Assembly: GCF_015221995.1 (NCBI RefSeq)
Contig: NZ_JADFFM010000002.1
Coordinates: 1,550,001 to 1,614,000 of the forward strand
Length of the DNA stretch: 64,000 bases
Direction: 5' to 3'
Source of the DNA: Mucilaginibacter boryungensis
GTDB taxonomy: Bacteria > Bacteroidota > Bacteroidia > Sphingobacteriales > Sphingobacteriaceae
The translations under genes and the position numbers were made by a program. The notes beneath the pieces were generated by a model. The model saw only the letters and a program-made list of their open reading frames with translations, had not been told where the DNA came from and did not search any database. Within the stretch, counting starts at the first letter, position 1; every line of letters begins with the position of its first letter. Shown piece by piece: positions 1-7,660 of the stretch.

Positions 1-922
1 GTAAAAATTGATCGTCGGCCATTACTTTAGGTAACCGCGATACCGAAAGTAAATTTGCCGCGTATAAGCCAAGCGTACTGGCCAGTCCGGCTATGGCAAT
101 GATAGATCCCAGCCAACGCCCGTTAATAAGCGTGCCTAAAGCGGGTAACCCCTCGTTAGCAAAAACGGTATAATCAATGCCGGATAACAACGCAGTTATA
201 ATTACACCGCAGTAAATAACCATTACTAAAATGAAGGCTAAAAAAATCGATACAAAATAGGCGCGTTCGGGTTTTTCAACTTCTTCGGCATAAGTGGTTA
301 CATTATCCCAGCCAAAACAATTCCACATTACCGTGTAAATGCCCAGCCCTAATGACGGGTAAGCAATCCCTTTTAATGATGGTGCAGGTAATAAAAAACC
401 ACCGGTATGATGCTGTGCAAATACTGCAAAAAGTATAATAAATGGCAGCAATACAACTACACTTAATGCCAGCGCCACCCGCCCAACGGGCACAATGCCC
501 CAAATATTCAATGCCGCGGATGACCAAACAATAACCAGGCAAACGGGTATTTTGTAAGTTTCTATCCCCGGAAAAAAGAATGCAGCGTATTGGATAAACA
601 ATACCGGATAGATGGCAAGGTCGGCAAAGGTATATAACCAGGTCCACCAACCTTCGTAAAATCCCCAGCGTTTACCCAATGCATGCTTAACCCATTGATA
701 ATAGCCGCCGGTTACGGGCATCATCCCATTTAGTTCAAGTACGGTGAATATAGCAGGGATATCCCATAATATTGGGGTTACTAATAACAATAACAGGGCG
801 CCATGTTGATGTACATAGCCTAATAAAGGCTCGAGCCCGTAAGGGCCGCCTGATACGGTAAAGAAGATAACCGCGATGAGTTGCAGCGGGCGGATTTTAC
901 GATGTTTTTTTTCAGCAGGCAT
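1..922 (-). CDS. APC-superfamily amino acid/polyamine permease (3' part missing)
   Basis: The reading frame starts at the ATG complementary to 920-922 and stays open to the window edge, so about 307 residues of the N-terminal part are present and the C-terminus lies outside. The protein starts MPAEKKHRKIRPLQL, then enters a glycine-rich first membrane segment (TVSGGPYGLE) typical of APC-superfamily carriers. Several further hydrophobic segments follow, with GGYYQWV after the second or third. The GGP-G-E start and the WDIPAIFTVLELN segment resemble the LAT/polyamine-uptake branch. That assignment is by family resemblance, and the substrate is not deducible. It should be an inner-membrane proton- or sodium-coupled importer. 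No partner gene is adjacent; the divergent neighbour is the RNA-binding protein gene. Confidence 0.82.
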   Translation of the reverse strand, partial: MPAEKKHRKIRPLQLIAVIFFTVSGGPYGLEPLLGYVHQHGALLLLLVTPILWDIPAIFTVLELNGMMPVTGGYYQWVKHALGKRWGFYEGWWTWLYTFADLAIYPVLFIQYAAFFFPGIETYKIPVCLVIVWSSAALNIWGIVPVGRVALALSVVVLLPFIILFAVFAQHHTGGFLLPAPSLKGIAYPSLGLGIYTVMWNCFGWDNVTTYAEEVEKPERAYFVSIFLAFILVMVIYCGVIITALLSGIDYTVFANEGLPALGTLINGRWLGSIIAIAGLASTLGLYAANLLSVSRLPKVMADDQFL

Positions 923-1176
923 TTAGGGCTTGAAAATATAATTTATTTTAAAGATTCGGGCACTGATAAATCATCATGTTGAATAATATAGTCTGCCTTG
1001 CCTTCACCATAACAAATATATTGTCCCATGCGTATAAACAAACTAATTAGGTGTTATTGGCTAACATTACAAACAATTGTAACCGGCAGTAAATAAATAG
1101 CATTAATTGAATATAATTTACCTATTATTGAAATTAAATAAACACTATTGATTTATTTGTGTTACTGAAAATGATG

Positions 1177-1195
1177 TTAGGCACAAAATGCCTAA
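1177..1195 (+). promoter_or_regulatory. Leader hairpin upstream of RRM gene
   Basis: A perfect 7-bp inverted repeat (TTAGGCA / TGCCTAA, loop CAAAA) ends 18 nt before the ATG of the RNA-binding protein gene. It would form in the mRNA leader close to the ribosome-binding region. Whether it controls translation, for instance as a temperature- or protein-responsive element, is inference. The rest of the 291-bp spacer (923-1213) is AT-rich with no recognisable gene. Confidence 0.4.
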
Positions 1196-1213
1196 TGATT
1201 AAATTAAAACTTG

Positions 1214-1597
1214 ATGAAAATTTTTGTTGGAAGTCTTCCCTACAAGGTAGAGGAAGCTGATTTACAGGAACTATTTGAAGCTTACGGCGAAGTTGGTTCT
1301 GTTAAGATTATTACTGACCGCGAAACCGGCAGAAGTAAAGGTTTCGGATTTATTGAAATGACTGATGACGAGTCTGCACAAAAAGCAATTGACGGCCTTA
1401 ACGGCACCGAAATTGGTGGCAGAACAATTGCAGTTAGCCAGGCAGAAGAAAGGAAACCAGGCGCAGGCGGTGATCGTCGCGGTGGTGGTGGCGGCTTCGG
1501 CGGCGGCAGAAGCGGCGGCTATGGCGGCGGTGGAAACCGTGGCGGTGGCGGCGGCTACCAAAAAGACAGCAACCGCGGTGGCGGTCGTTGGAACTAA
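1214..1597 (+). CDS. RRM-domain RNA-binding protein with glycine-rich tail
   Basis: This 127-residue protein has one RNA recognition motif (residues 1-80) and a Gly/Arg-rich tail (about 86-127). RNP2 is IFVGSL at residues 3-8 and RNP1 is KGFGFIEM at 42-49, with the two aromatic positions intact, so single-stranded RNA binding is expected. Small RRM proteins of this layout are common in Bacteroidota and Cyanobacteria and act in the cytoplasm as post-transcriptional regulators or cold-shock-type factors; the tail resembles RGG-type disordered RNA-binding segments. A TTG directly precedes the ATG in frame, but the ATG is the better start. The gene is monocistronic, with a leader hairpin upstream and a strong terminator 63 bp downstream. 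Antisense open frames here are artefacts of the repetitive GGC/GGT codons. Confidence 0.93.
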   Translation: MKIFVGSLPYKVEEADLQELFEAYGEVGSVKIITDRETGRSKGFGFIEMTDDESAQKAIDGLNGTEIGGRTIAVSQAEERKPGAGGDRRGGGGGFGGGRSGGYGGGGNRGGGGGYQKDSNRGGGRWN

Positions 1598-1659
1598 ATC
1601 AACAGTCATTTATTAAATTTTGTAAATAGTACTTCCAATAAGGATACTTACATACCAGG

Positions 1660-1691
1660 CCCGTTTAAATTTAGGTTTAAACGGGTTTTTT
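1660..1691 (+). terminator. Rho-independent terminator after RRM gene
   Basis: A perfect 10-bp stem (CCCGTTTAAA at 1660-1669 with TTTAAACGGG at 1676-1685, six-base loop) is followed directly by six T residues at 1686-1691. Orientation and position fit termination of the RNA-binding protein transcript. Confidence 0.9.
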
Positions 1692-1831
1692 GTTCCCTTT
1701 CAACCTGTTTTGATCCCATGTAAAGCAGTTCCTCTGATAATGTACGATCTCATCATCCCCTGCCAACTGATTTGCCGTTTATTTGAAGTTGGGGTTACAG
1801 CAAATTAAAAAAGTAATTTTAGACGGCAAAT

Positions 1832-1914
1832 AACCGTAGGATTACTCCAATATTTACGCAGGCCTAACGCTGCCAATTAGGTAAATATTGACCTATTCCT
1901 GTTGGGCGACGGTT
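1832..1914. other. Extended palindrome, possible structured RNA or repeat
   Basis: Within the gene-free stretch 1692-2118 there is a nested inverted repeat. Outer arms are AACCGT (1832-1837) and ACGGTT (1909-1914), then AGGA/TCCT, then a perfect 10-bp pair CAATATTTAC (1848-1857) and GTAAATATTG (1881-1890), with CCTAA/TTAGG inside. A smaller inverted repeat (ATTTGCCGT / ACGGCAAAT) lies at 1770-1831. No open frame or known RNA family was recognised. It may be a structured RNA, a repeat remnant or a DNA site; strand is undecided. Nothing else was seen in this spacer apart from the two terminators at its ends. Confidence 0.35.
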
Positions 1915-2118
1915 TTAACACGCTGCTATTTTTCAAAGAACTTACTACAATATACCGAATTTCAAAGGGAATAAAAAGCGATTTTTTCGAATAATCTGGA
2001 ATAAAACACCAGCCCCTTCGAATAATAATAAATAATTATAAATAAATTTAAGATGATATCGCTTGCACAGATACTACAATAATGGGGACTTTGCAGCCGG
2101 TTGCCCCCGCCTTTAAAC

Positions 2119-2151
2119 AAAAAAAGCTTGCGGGGTATAACTCCCGCAAGC
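2119..2151 (-). terminator. Terminator of the 2177-2542 gene
   Basis: Perfect 9-bp stem (GCTTGCGGG 2126-2134 with CCCGCAAGC 2143-2151). Read on the minus strand it is followed by a run of seven U residues (A tract at 2119-2125). It lies 25 bp beyond the stop codon of the minus-strand gene. Confidence 0.85.
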
Positions 2152-2176
2152 CCTAAACTTATTATTGATCCTAATA

Positions 2177-2542
2177 TTAAGCCGCCATAGAATAGAATAA
2201 CACTTGTATGCGTGCGTTGATCTCGTCTAACCGATCGTGTGCATCAGCGCCGGTAAGCTGGCCGCGGCCGTAACTGGCTAACAAAGTGCGCATTTTAGCA
2301 CAGGTTTGCTGCCTGATCAGGCTTATTTCAACAGATCTGAAATATGGATGGCTATCTACATTCTGAAGTGCATTTTCTATTTGTGCTACTTTTTGTAATA
2401 AGCTACGATAGGTGTACAAGTAATCCAGGTCACCACCAGCAGCTCCCCTTACTCTGCCAGGTTTTGTTTCTTTTACAGCTGTATACAAAAAAGTAAATCC
2501 CCATAAGGCCAGGATAAGTATAACACAAATGATAGCTTCCAT
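2177..2542 (-). CDS. Small single-span membrane protein, function unknown
   Basis: A 121-residue protein from the ATG complementary to 2540-2542. The frame extends upstream to a TTG at 2614, but the ATG starts exactly at a transmembrane segment (residues 2-22, EAIICVILILALWGFTFLYT), so it is preferred. The rest is soluble, mostly helical and charged, with a heptad-like stretch around LLQKVAQIENALQ. That looks like a membrane-anchored cytoplasmic helical protein. I do not recognise the family. It has its own strong terminator and is separated from the neighbouring lipoprotein gene by 128 bp, so it is probably transcribed alone. Confidence 0.7.
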   Translation of the reverse strand: MEAIICVILILALWGFTFLYTAVKETKPGRVRGAAGGDLDYLYTYRSLLQKVAQIENALQNVDSHPYFRSVEISLIRQQTCAKMRTLLASYGRGQLTGADAHDRLDEINARIQVLFYSMAA

Positions 2543-2670
2543 ATCTTTAATATTTATTTCTGAAATAGTTAGTGTTACCCTTTTAAACGGTAATATTTCC
2601 AAAAGGTTATCCAATAATTAAAAAAACAAGTAATTATTTTACATCCTAATAGGAATAGTATGGAAATACG

Positions 2671-3078
2671 CTAAGATTGAATAAACTTTCCGCCCAATTT
2701 CATTTTTTTTAAAACCATATTACCCCTCGTATGGCGGCGATGAGAGCTGCCAGCTATAACTAATACCGAATCGTTTAGGCTGATTATCCGGTAATGTGTA
2801 GTATAATTAAAGGGGATTACTACATGGTTTTTATAGGTTAGTGCAAGCTGCCCGTCTTCAACTTCCCAGGTTTGGGCTTCTCGCAGAGGGCTGTCGCTGC
2901 CTGCTTCCGTATCGGTAAATGTGCCATCGGGTTTAAAATGGTAGCGCTCGTAGTTATATTTTTCGCCAGTGGTCATCCATTGGCCGCAAAGCATTTTTTC
3001 TTTGGGCGTATTATGCGGCCGGTTTTGGCAGGCACATAAACACAGGCCCGTTAAAATAACTATTATTAGTTTCCTCAT
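2671..3078 (-). CDS. Small lipoprotein, possibly lipocalin-like
   Basis: A 135-residue protein that starts at MRKLIIVILTGLCLCACQ, a signal peptide ending in a lipobox (L-C-A-C) with the lipidated Cys at residue 17. An upstream in-frame ATG at 3123 would put 15 charged residues before the signal and is rejected. The mature part has the pattern LCGQWMTTGEKYNYERYHF, then DGTFTDTEAG, then W-V-DGQL-L-Y, then a YRIISLNDSVLVI strand. This resembles the short lipocalin-like lipoproteins common in Bacteroidota, but the assignment is weak. Expected location is the periplasmic face of a membrane. It is a single gene between ahcY and the unknown membrane protein. Confidence 0.7.
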   Translation of the reverse strand: MRKLIIVILTGLCLCACQNRPHNTPKEKMLCGQWMTTGEKYNYERYHFKPDGTFTDTEAGSDSPLREAQTWEVEDGQLALTYKNHVVIPFNYTTHYRIISLNDSVLVIAGSSHRRHTRGNMVLKKMKLGGKFIQS

Positions 3079-3237
3079 TGTTTTACAGTTTAACCTTTTT
3101 GGCCGGTGTCGGTTGTTTAGCATTAGGGCTTAAGTGAATAAAATTAGGAAATTTCGTTAAGTTTCGCAGAGTCTCTCGGAGAGGACCTGTGGGACGCAAC
3201 GATAAAACCACTCACTGACACCGCTCTGTTTGCCGGA

Positions 3238-3262
3238 AGATTGCTTCGTCCCTCGCAATGAG
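3238..3262. repeat. Degenerate half of GTCATTGCGAG-type palindromic repeat
   Basis: The sequence AGATTGCTTCGTC followed by CCTCGCAATGA matches the right half of the palindromic repeats seen complete at 8167-8255 and 43439-43519. The left half is not recognisable here. It lies in the spacer between ahcY and the lipoprotein gene. Confidence 0.55.
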
Positions 3263-3285
3263 GGATGGTGAGAATTGGATATAAC

Positions 3286-3318
3286 AAAAAAAGGGCATGA
3301 TCCTAAAATCATGCCCTT
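3286..3318 (-). terminator. ahcY terminator
   Basis: Perfect 11-bp stem (AAGGGCATGAT 3291-3301 with ATCATGCCCTT 3308-3318, loop CCTAAA). Read on the minus strand it ends in a U run (A tract 3286-3292). It lies 43 bp past the ahcY stop. Confidence 0.9.
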
Positions 3319-3361
3319 CCTTCTATATTTAACTTAAGACTTAAAACGCAGTACTTAAGTC

Positions 3362-4678
3362 TTAGTAACGGTAATAATCTGCCTTAAACGGACCTTCAAC
3401 GGTTACACCAATGTATTCGGCTTGCTCCTGGTCAAGTACTTCCAGTTCAACACCAATTTTGGCTAAGTGCAAGCGTGCTACTTTTTCGTCAAGGTGTTTA
3501 GGTAATACGTAAACTTTGTTTTCGTATTGGTCTGTATTTGTCCAAAGCTCTAATTGGGCCAAAGTTTGGTTGGTGAAGCTGTTACTCATTACAAAACTTG
3601 GGTGACCAGTTGCGCAACCTAAGTTAACCAGGCGGCCTTCGGCTAAAACAATTACGTCTTTACCGTTAATGGTATACTTATCAACCTGTGGCTTAATTTC
3701 AACTTTGGTATTTCCATAAGCTTTGTTTAACCAGGCCATGTCAATCTCGTTATCAAAGTGGCCGATGTTACAAACAATAGCTTTGTCCTTCATCGCACGG
3801 AAGTGTTCCTCGCGTACAATGTTGAGGTTACCTGTAGCGGTAACTACAATATCAGCCTCGGCAATAGCGGTTGAAAGTTTTTTCACTTCAAAGCCTTCCA
3901 TTGCAGCCTGCAATGCACAAATTGGGTCAATTTCGGTAACTATAACGCGTACACCGGCGTTACGTAATGAATCGGCGCTACCTTTACCCACATCGCCATA
4001 ACCGCAAACAATACCTACTTTACCGGCCATCATAACATCGGTAGCACGGCGGATGGCGTCAACTAACGATTCGCGACAGCCGTATTTGTTATCGAATTTC
4101 GATTTGGTAACCGAATCGTTAATATTAATAGCCGGGATTGGCAATGTGCCGTTTTTCATGCGCTCGTATAAACGGTGCACGCCGGTGGTAGTTTCTTCTG
4201 ATAAGCCTTTAATACCGGCAACCAGTTCCGGGTAACGGTCAAACACCATGTTGGTTAAATCGCCGCCATCATCTAATATCATGTTTAATGGCTTGCGGTC
4301 TTCGCCAAAGAATAAAGTTTGCTCTATACACCAGTCAAACTCCTGCTCGTTCAGGCCTTTCCAGGCATATACAGATATACCGGCAGCAGCAATAGCGGCA
4401 GCAGCGTGATCTTGTGTCGAGAAGATATTACATGATGACCAGGTAACTTCGGCACCCAGCGCAACCAGTGTTTCAATTAATACAGCGGTTTGTATAGTCA
4501 TGTGTAAGCAGCCTGCAATACGTGCGCCTTTAAGCGGTTGCGATGGGCCGTACTCGGCGCGCAGGGCCATTAAGCCTGGCATTTCTGCTTCGGCCAGTTC
4601 AATTTCTTTGCGGCCCCATTCGGCAAGCGAAAGGTCTTTTACTTTGTATTTAACAAAAGCGGTTTCTACTGATGACAT
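3362..4678 (-). CDS. ahcY: Adenosylhomocysteinase
   Basis: This 438-residue protein is full length for S-adenosyl-L-homocysteine hydrolase, which splits S-adenosylhomocysteine reversibly into adenosine and homocysteine and so relieves product inhibition of methyltransferases. It is cytoplasmic and NAD-dependent. Visible signatures are the substrate region CLHMTIQTAVLIETL, the catalytic DSVTKSKFDN segment, the NAD-binding glycine loop VCGYGDVGKG, VTEIDPICALQA, and the C-terminal KADYYRY, whose lysine and tyrosine reach into the partner subunit of the tetramer. A TAATTTTG box lies upstream and a strong terminator downstream, so the gene looks monocistronic. Many methyltransferases of the window (rsmI, the 34.9-kb gene) produce its substrate. 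Confidence 0.98.
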   Translation of the reverse strand: MSSVETAFVKYKVKDLSLAEWGRKEIELAEAEMPGLMALRAEYGPSQPLKGARIAGCLHMTIQTAVLIETLVALGAEVTWSSCNIFSTQDHAAAAIAAAGISVYAWKGLNEQEFDWCIEQTLFFGEDRKPLNMILDDGGDLTNMVFDRYPELVAGIKGLSEETTTGVHRLYERMKNGTLPIPAININDSVTKSKFDNKYGCRESLVDAIRRATDVMMAGKVGIVCGYGDVGKGSADSLRNAGVRVIVTEIDPICALQAAMEGFEVKKLSTAIAEADIVVTATGNLNIVREEHFRAMKDKAIVCNIGHFDNEIDMAWLNKAYGNTKVEIKPQVDKYTINGKDVIVLAEGRLVNLGCATGHPSFVMSNSFTNQTLAQLELWTNTDQYENKVYVLPKHLDEKVARLHLAKIGVELEVLDQEQAEYIGVTVEGPFKADYYRY

Positions 4679-4700
4679 CGTATTATTTTTTTTTGAACTG

Positions 4701-4708
4701 CAAAATTA
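4701..4708 (-). promoter_or_regulatory. Putative -7 box of ahcY
   Basis: On the minus strand this reads TAATTTTG, matching the Bacteroidota -7 consensus TAnnTTTG, 22 bp upstream of the ahcY ATG. No clear -33 TTG was found at the usual distance. Confidence 0.5.
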
Positions 4709-4758
4709 CGCAATAGGTTTATGAAAATGAAATCGTGAGGATGGGTAAGGCTTTAGTG

Positions 4759-5091
4759 TTAATTTCTTTCAGATAAGCGGTTATAAATTACACCTGCAAT
4801 TAACATGCATATAAAAGGCACAAAAGCTAAACAGCCATTAATTAAAGACATGTTATCATGATAGGGTAAAATATCAATACATATAAACGTTAAAAGTAAA
4901 GTCAGCCAATAAACAACAGTTAAAACCGTTTTTTGACGCGCAGATGCTTTGTAGATTGAAATAAATATGAAGAAAATAATTATAGATACCGGTATGATAA
5001 GTAACGTAAGCAAAGCCTCTTCTCCGTGCGCTAACGCAACAAAAGGGATTATTGATAACACGATAAATAAAATCAACTTTTTGTTGGTCAT
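4759..5091 (-). CDS. Four-span membrane protein, function unknown
   Basis: A 110-residue, strongly hydrophobic protein that starts MTNKKLILFIVLSIIPFVALA. About four membrane spans are visible (roughly residues 5-22, 27-48, 58-75 and 82-104), separated by short loops; one carries KASARQK. The first span could be read as a signal peptide ending at ALA-HGEE, which would leave three spans. I do not recognise a family. It sits between ahcY and the bactofilin gene on the same strand, with a repeat-bearing 170-bp spacer upstream, so it is likely transcribed alone. Confidence 0.65.
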   Translation of the reverse strand: MTNKKLILFIVLSIIPFVALAHGEEALLTLLIIPVSIIIFFIFISIYKASARQKTVLTVVYWLTLLLTFICIDILPYHDNMSLINGCLAFVPFICMLIAGVIYNRLSERN

Positions 5092-5125
5092 GAGTTAGAA
5101 AAGCAGTGATTATGCTGTTTTAATG

Positions 5126-5251
5126 GTCGTTCCTGCTATCCGTTACAAATCCTCACTACGCTGCGCTTTGTCCGGGCTTTCCACTGCTATCTGGTTTATG
5201 CTGAAAGGTTGTGTCATTTACAATGCGCTAATGACAGCGCTGCGAAATGAC
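5126..5251. repeat. Candidate interspersed repeat with terminal palindrome
   Basis: The spacer between the membrane protein and the bactofilin gene holds two direct copies of CTGCTATC (about 5133 and 5184). It then has a palindrome with arms GTCATTT (5213-5219) and AAATGAC (5245-5251), the same ends as the GTCATTTCGA repeat family, around an inner GCGCT/AGCGC pair. Only one copy is present in this window. That it is repeated elsewhere in the genome is an expectation to be tested. Confidence 0.35.
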
Positions 5252-5261
5252 CAATGGCCAA

Positions 5262-5615
5262 TTAAGCCATACTCAGGCTGCCGTTATACACGGCGCCAGC
5301 ATCAACCTGTATCCGGGCTGTGGTTATTTTGCCGGTTATTTTACCCGTACTGCGAATTTCTAATACGTCAGTAGTAATATCTCCATCAATATGGCCGTAA
5401 ACCACCATTTGTTTGGTTTGTACATTGCCCTGAATGTTCCCTTTTTCGCCCAGTATCAAACCCTGTTCAATAGTTACATTCCCGTTTATCTGCCCGTCAA
5501 TACGCACAAATGCCGGGGCATTTAGGTTGCCTTCAATTACGCAACCTTCGCTCACGATGCTCGATATGGTCTGCTGATCTAACTCCACGCTTCCGTTCTT
5601 TTTAAAAAGGGCCAT
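5262..5615 (-). CDS. Bactofilin (polymer-forming cytoskeletal protein)
   Basis: A 117-residue bactofilin. The central part (about 20-110) is built of short beta-helix turns with repeating hydrophobic-glycine spacing (EGCVIEGNLNAPAFVRIDGQ, GNVTIEQGLILG, GNIQGNVQT, GDITTDVLEI, GKITGKITT), the pattern of the right-handed helix that polymerises into filaments without nucleotide. Short N- and C-terminal tails are typical. Bactofilins form membrane-associated filaments that position cell-wall enzymes and shape the cell. The two M23 endopeptidase genes directly upstream on the same strand (next start 6507, gap 19 bp) support a shape-determining module, as in other bacteria where bactofilin and M23 hydrolases work together. 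Function in this organism is inferred from that pairing. Confidence 0.92.
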   Translation of the reverse strand: MALFKKNGSVELDQQTISSIVSEGCVIEGNLNAPAFVRIDGQINGNVTIEQGLILGEKGNIQGNVQTKQMVVYGHIDGDITTDVLEIRSTGKITGKITTARIQVDAGAVYNGSLSMA

Positions 5616-5634
5616 AAATGCTATGTAGGATAAT

Positions 5635-6507
5635 TTAACTGTTCACAGTAAGGTACTTTACCGGGTTTACGGGTTTGCCGTTCTTTCGTACTTCATAATG
5701 CAAATGCGCACCGGTTGAGTGGCCGGTTGAACCCACTGCACCTATTCTGTCACCAACTTCTACTTTCTGGCCCACCTTTACTTCAATACGCGAAAGGTGC
5801 CCGTATAAGGTTTCCAGTCCGCCAATGTGCTGTATGCGGATGCATTTACCATAGCCGCCAAACCAGCCGGCAAAAACTACCGTACCTGTAGCGGTGCATT
5901 TTACACCATCGCCTTTTTGGCCTTTAAAATCAATCCCGGGGTGAAACTCTGCAGCGCCATTATCAAACGGATCACTGCGATAACCAAAAAACGAAGTGAA
6001 GGAACTGATGCGCGGGTAACCCAGGGGCGTAGCGGCCATAGTTTTGGTTAACCTGCCCAGATATTCATCATACAGCGAATATTTTTCTTTATCGGTCAGC
6101 TTAGCCGATTCGGTATCGCCATTGCCGCCTACGCTTTTGGTTGAAAAGCCCGGCAAGCCGCGTTTGCGCAGGTAGCCGTTGATCTTTTGCAGTTTGTTTT
6201 CAATAGCCTGGATGTATGACTGGGCGGTTTCTTTATCTTTATCGGCTTTGTTAACTTCCTTTACAGGCAGCTGCCCTTTAAGGCTAACTATCTGTGCCAT
6301 TAGTCGTTGCTTTTCCTGTTCCTGCTTTTGGTTTTGCTTATTCAGGTAAATTATGGTGCCCGACAGGCAAATAATTATGCCTAATACGCCTAAAACATAA
6401 TGTTTAAACCTGCTAATATGCTTTGTTTTGATCTGAAGGGTTTTAGTACCATGCTGGTTCTTATTCAGAATAATTACAGTACTTACATCTTTTCGTTTAG
6501 CGTTCAT
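5635..6507 (-). CDS. M23 family peptidoglycan endopeptidase (first copy)
   Basis: A 290-residue membrane-anchored LytM/M23 metallopeptidase. One transmembrane helix (about 37-55) follows a basic N-terminus, a coiled-coil-like stalk covers about 58-110, and the M23 domain fills 175-285. Zinc and catalytic residues are visible: H189 and D193 in HPGID, H237 in LYGHLS, and H268/H270 in AHLHYEV. The active site is therefore complete, and peptide cross-link hydrolysis in the periplasm is expected. The gene lies 19 bp upstream of the bactofilin gene and 92 bp downstream of a paralogue of the same layout. The three probably form an operon for localised wall cleavage. The shared SFTSFFGYR and HPGIDF segments show a tandem duplication. 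Confidence 0.93.
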   Translation of the reverse strand: MNAKRKDVSTVIILNKNQHGTKTLQIKTKHISRFKHYVLGVLGIIICLSGTIIYLNKQNQKQEQEKQRLMAQIVSLKGQLPVKEVNKADKDKETAQSYIQAIENKLQKINGYLRKRGLPGFSTKSVGGNGDTESAKLTDKEKYSLYDEYLGRLTKTMAATPLGYPRISSFTSFFGYRSDPFDNGAAEFHPGIDFKGQKGDGVKCTATGTVVFAGWFGGYGKCIRIQHIGGLETLYGHLSRIEVKVGQKVEVGDRIGAVGSTGHSTGAHLHYEVRKNGKPVNPVKYLTVNS

Positions 6508-6599
6508 TCAAATACAATTAGGAGGTGCAATATAATAACCTCGTATTAAAAATCCATATTCAATTGGTATGAAATGGTATATGCATAGCTGTATTGATA

Positions 6600-7490
6600 T
6601 TAATTCAGCGTCAGATATTCTTTAGGGTTAACAGGCTTACCGTTGCGGCGCACTTCGTAATGCAGGTGCGAGCCGGTTGAACGGCCGGTTGATCCGACTT
6701 TGCCAATCACGTCGCCCACACTAACTTTCTGACCGGGGTGCACATTAATATGCGATAGGTGCCCGTATAGGGTTTCCAGGTTGTTAATGTGTTTAATGCG
6801 GATACAATTGCCATAACCACCATTTGGCCCGGCCGATTCTACAGTGCCGTTGGCGGTACATTTAACCGGGTCGCCAGTTTTGCCGCGAAAATCAATACCG
6901 GGATGAAACTCGCTGTTACCAAAATCAAACGGGTTGCCGCGATAACCAAAAAACGATGTAAAAGCGCTCATCCGCGGGTAGCCCATAGGCATAAAAGCCA
7001 CGTTGTTAACCAAACGTGTCAGATAGCTATCGTATTTTGAATAGATCTGCGCGGTGGCCTCTTTACTGTCGTTTTTTTTTGCAGGGGCAATATGCTTAAA
7101 ACTAAAGCCATGCAAACCGCGCTTACTTAGGTAATTATTAATTTTAGTCAGCTTTTGCTCAATGCTGCCAATATAGGTCATGGCCTTTTCATCACTGGAT
7201 TGCTGCTTGTTGTTTACCGAATCAAGCGCCATTGCTTCCTGGCCCAGTTGCTGATGCAACGAATTGATCTGCGCTACCAGTTGTGCTTTTTCGTTAGCCT
7301 GCTCTTCGGTTTTATGCGATAGGTTTATCACAATGCTAAACAGGGTTACGGCGCCTAAAAGGGTTATGCCGGTTAATGTTTTTAATCGCTTAAGATTTTT
7401 AGTCTTAATGTGGATAGTATCAGCTAAGGGTTGCTGCGATGACTTTTTCGTAAAAAAATTCCTCCTCAAATACATCTGTTTCAAGTTCAT
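6600..7490 (-). CDS. M23 family peptidoglycan endopeptidase (second copy)
   Basis: A 296-residue paralogue of the neighbouring M23 protein with the same plan: basic N-terminus, one transmembrane helix (about 38-57), coiled-coil stalk (60-125) and a C-terminal M23 domain. The metal and catalytic ligands are present (H196 and D200 in HPGID, H244 in YGHLS, H275/H277 in SHLHYEV). The start at 7490 (MNLKQM) is chosen; an internal ATG six codons on is possible. It is the first gene of the apparent M23-M23-bactofilin operon. Divergence is highest in the stalks (KSVGGNGDTES versus KHIAPAKKNDS), which suggests different spacing or partners rather than different chemistry. Confidence 0.92.
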   Translation of the reverse strand: MNLKQMYLRRNFFTKKSSQQPLADTIHIKTKNLKRLKTLTGITLLGAVTLFSIVINLSHKTEEQANEKAQLVAQINSLHQQLGQEAMALDSVNNKQQSSDEKAMTYIGSIEQKLTKINNYLSKRGLHGFSFKHIAPAKKNDSKEATAQIYSKYDSYLTRLVNNVAFMPMGYPRMSAFTSFFGYRGNPFDFGNSEFHPGIDFRGKTGDPVKCTANGTVESAGPNGGYGNCIRIKHINNLETLYGHLSHINVHPGQKVSVGDVIGKVGSTGRSTGSHLHYEVRRNGKPVNPKEYLTLN

Positions 7491-7627
7491 GCAATAATTA
7501 AATCAATAGTTTAAAAACAATTTAACCGTTGTGTTTGTTACGCACGTTGGTCAAGGTTCAAGTTAAACGGAAAAGGTCAGCATAATGTTATAATTCGGGT
7601 AAAAAAGTTTATTGGATATATTTTTAA

Positions 7628-7635
7628 TATTTTTG
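7628..7635 (+). promoter_or_regulatory. Putative -7 box of bacilliredoxin gene
   Basis: TATTTTTG matches TAnnTTTG and ends 25 bp before the ATG at 7661. The upstream region is AT-rich, without a clear -33 TTG at 19 bp. Confidence 0.5.
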
Positions 7636-7660
7636 TACTTGTAAAAAAAGAGCATAAAAA

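Noticed and set aside
1271..1616. Two overlapping open frames on and against the RRM gene, rich in Ala/Thr.
   Set aside because: They come from the repetitive glycine codons of the RRM protein tail and have no independent support.
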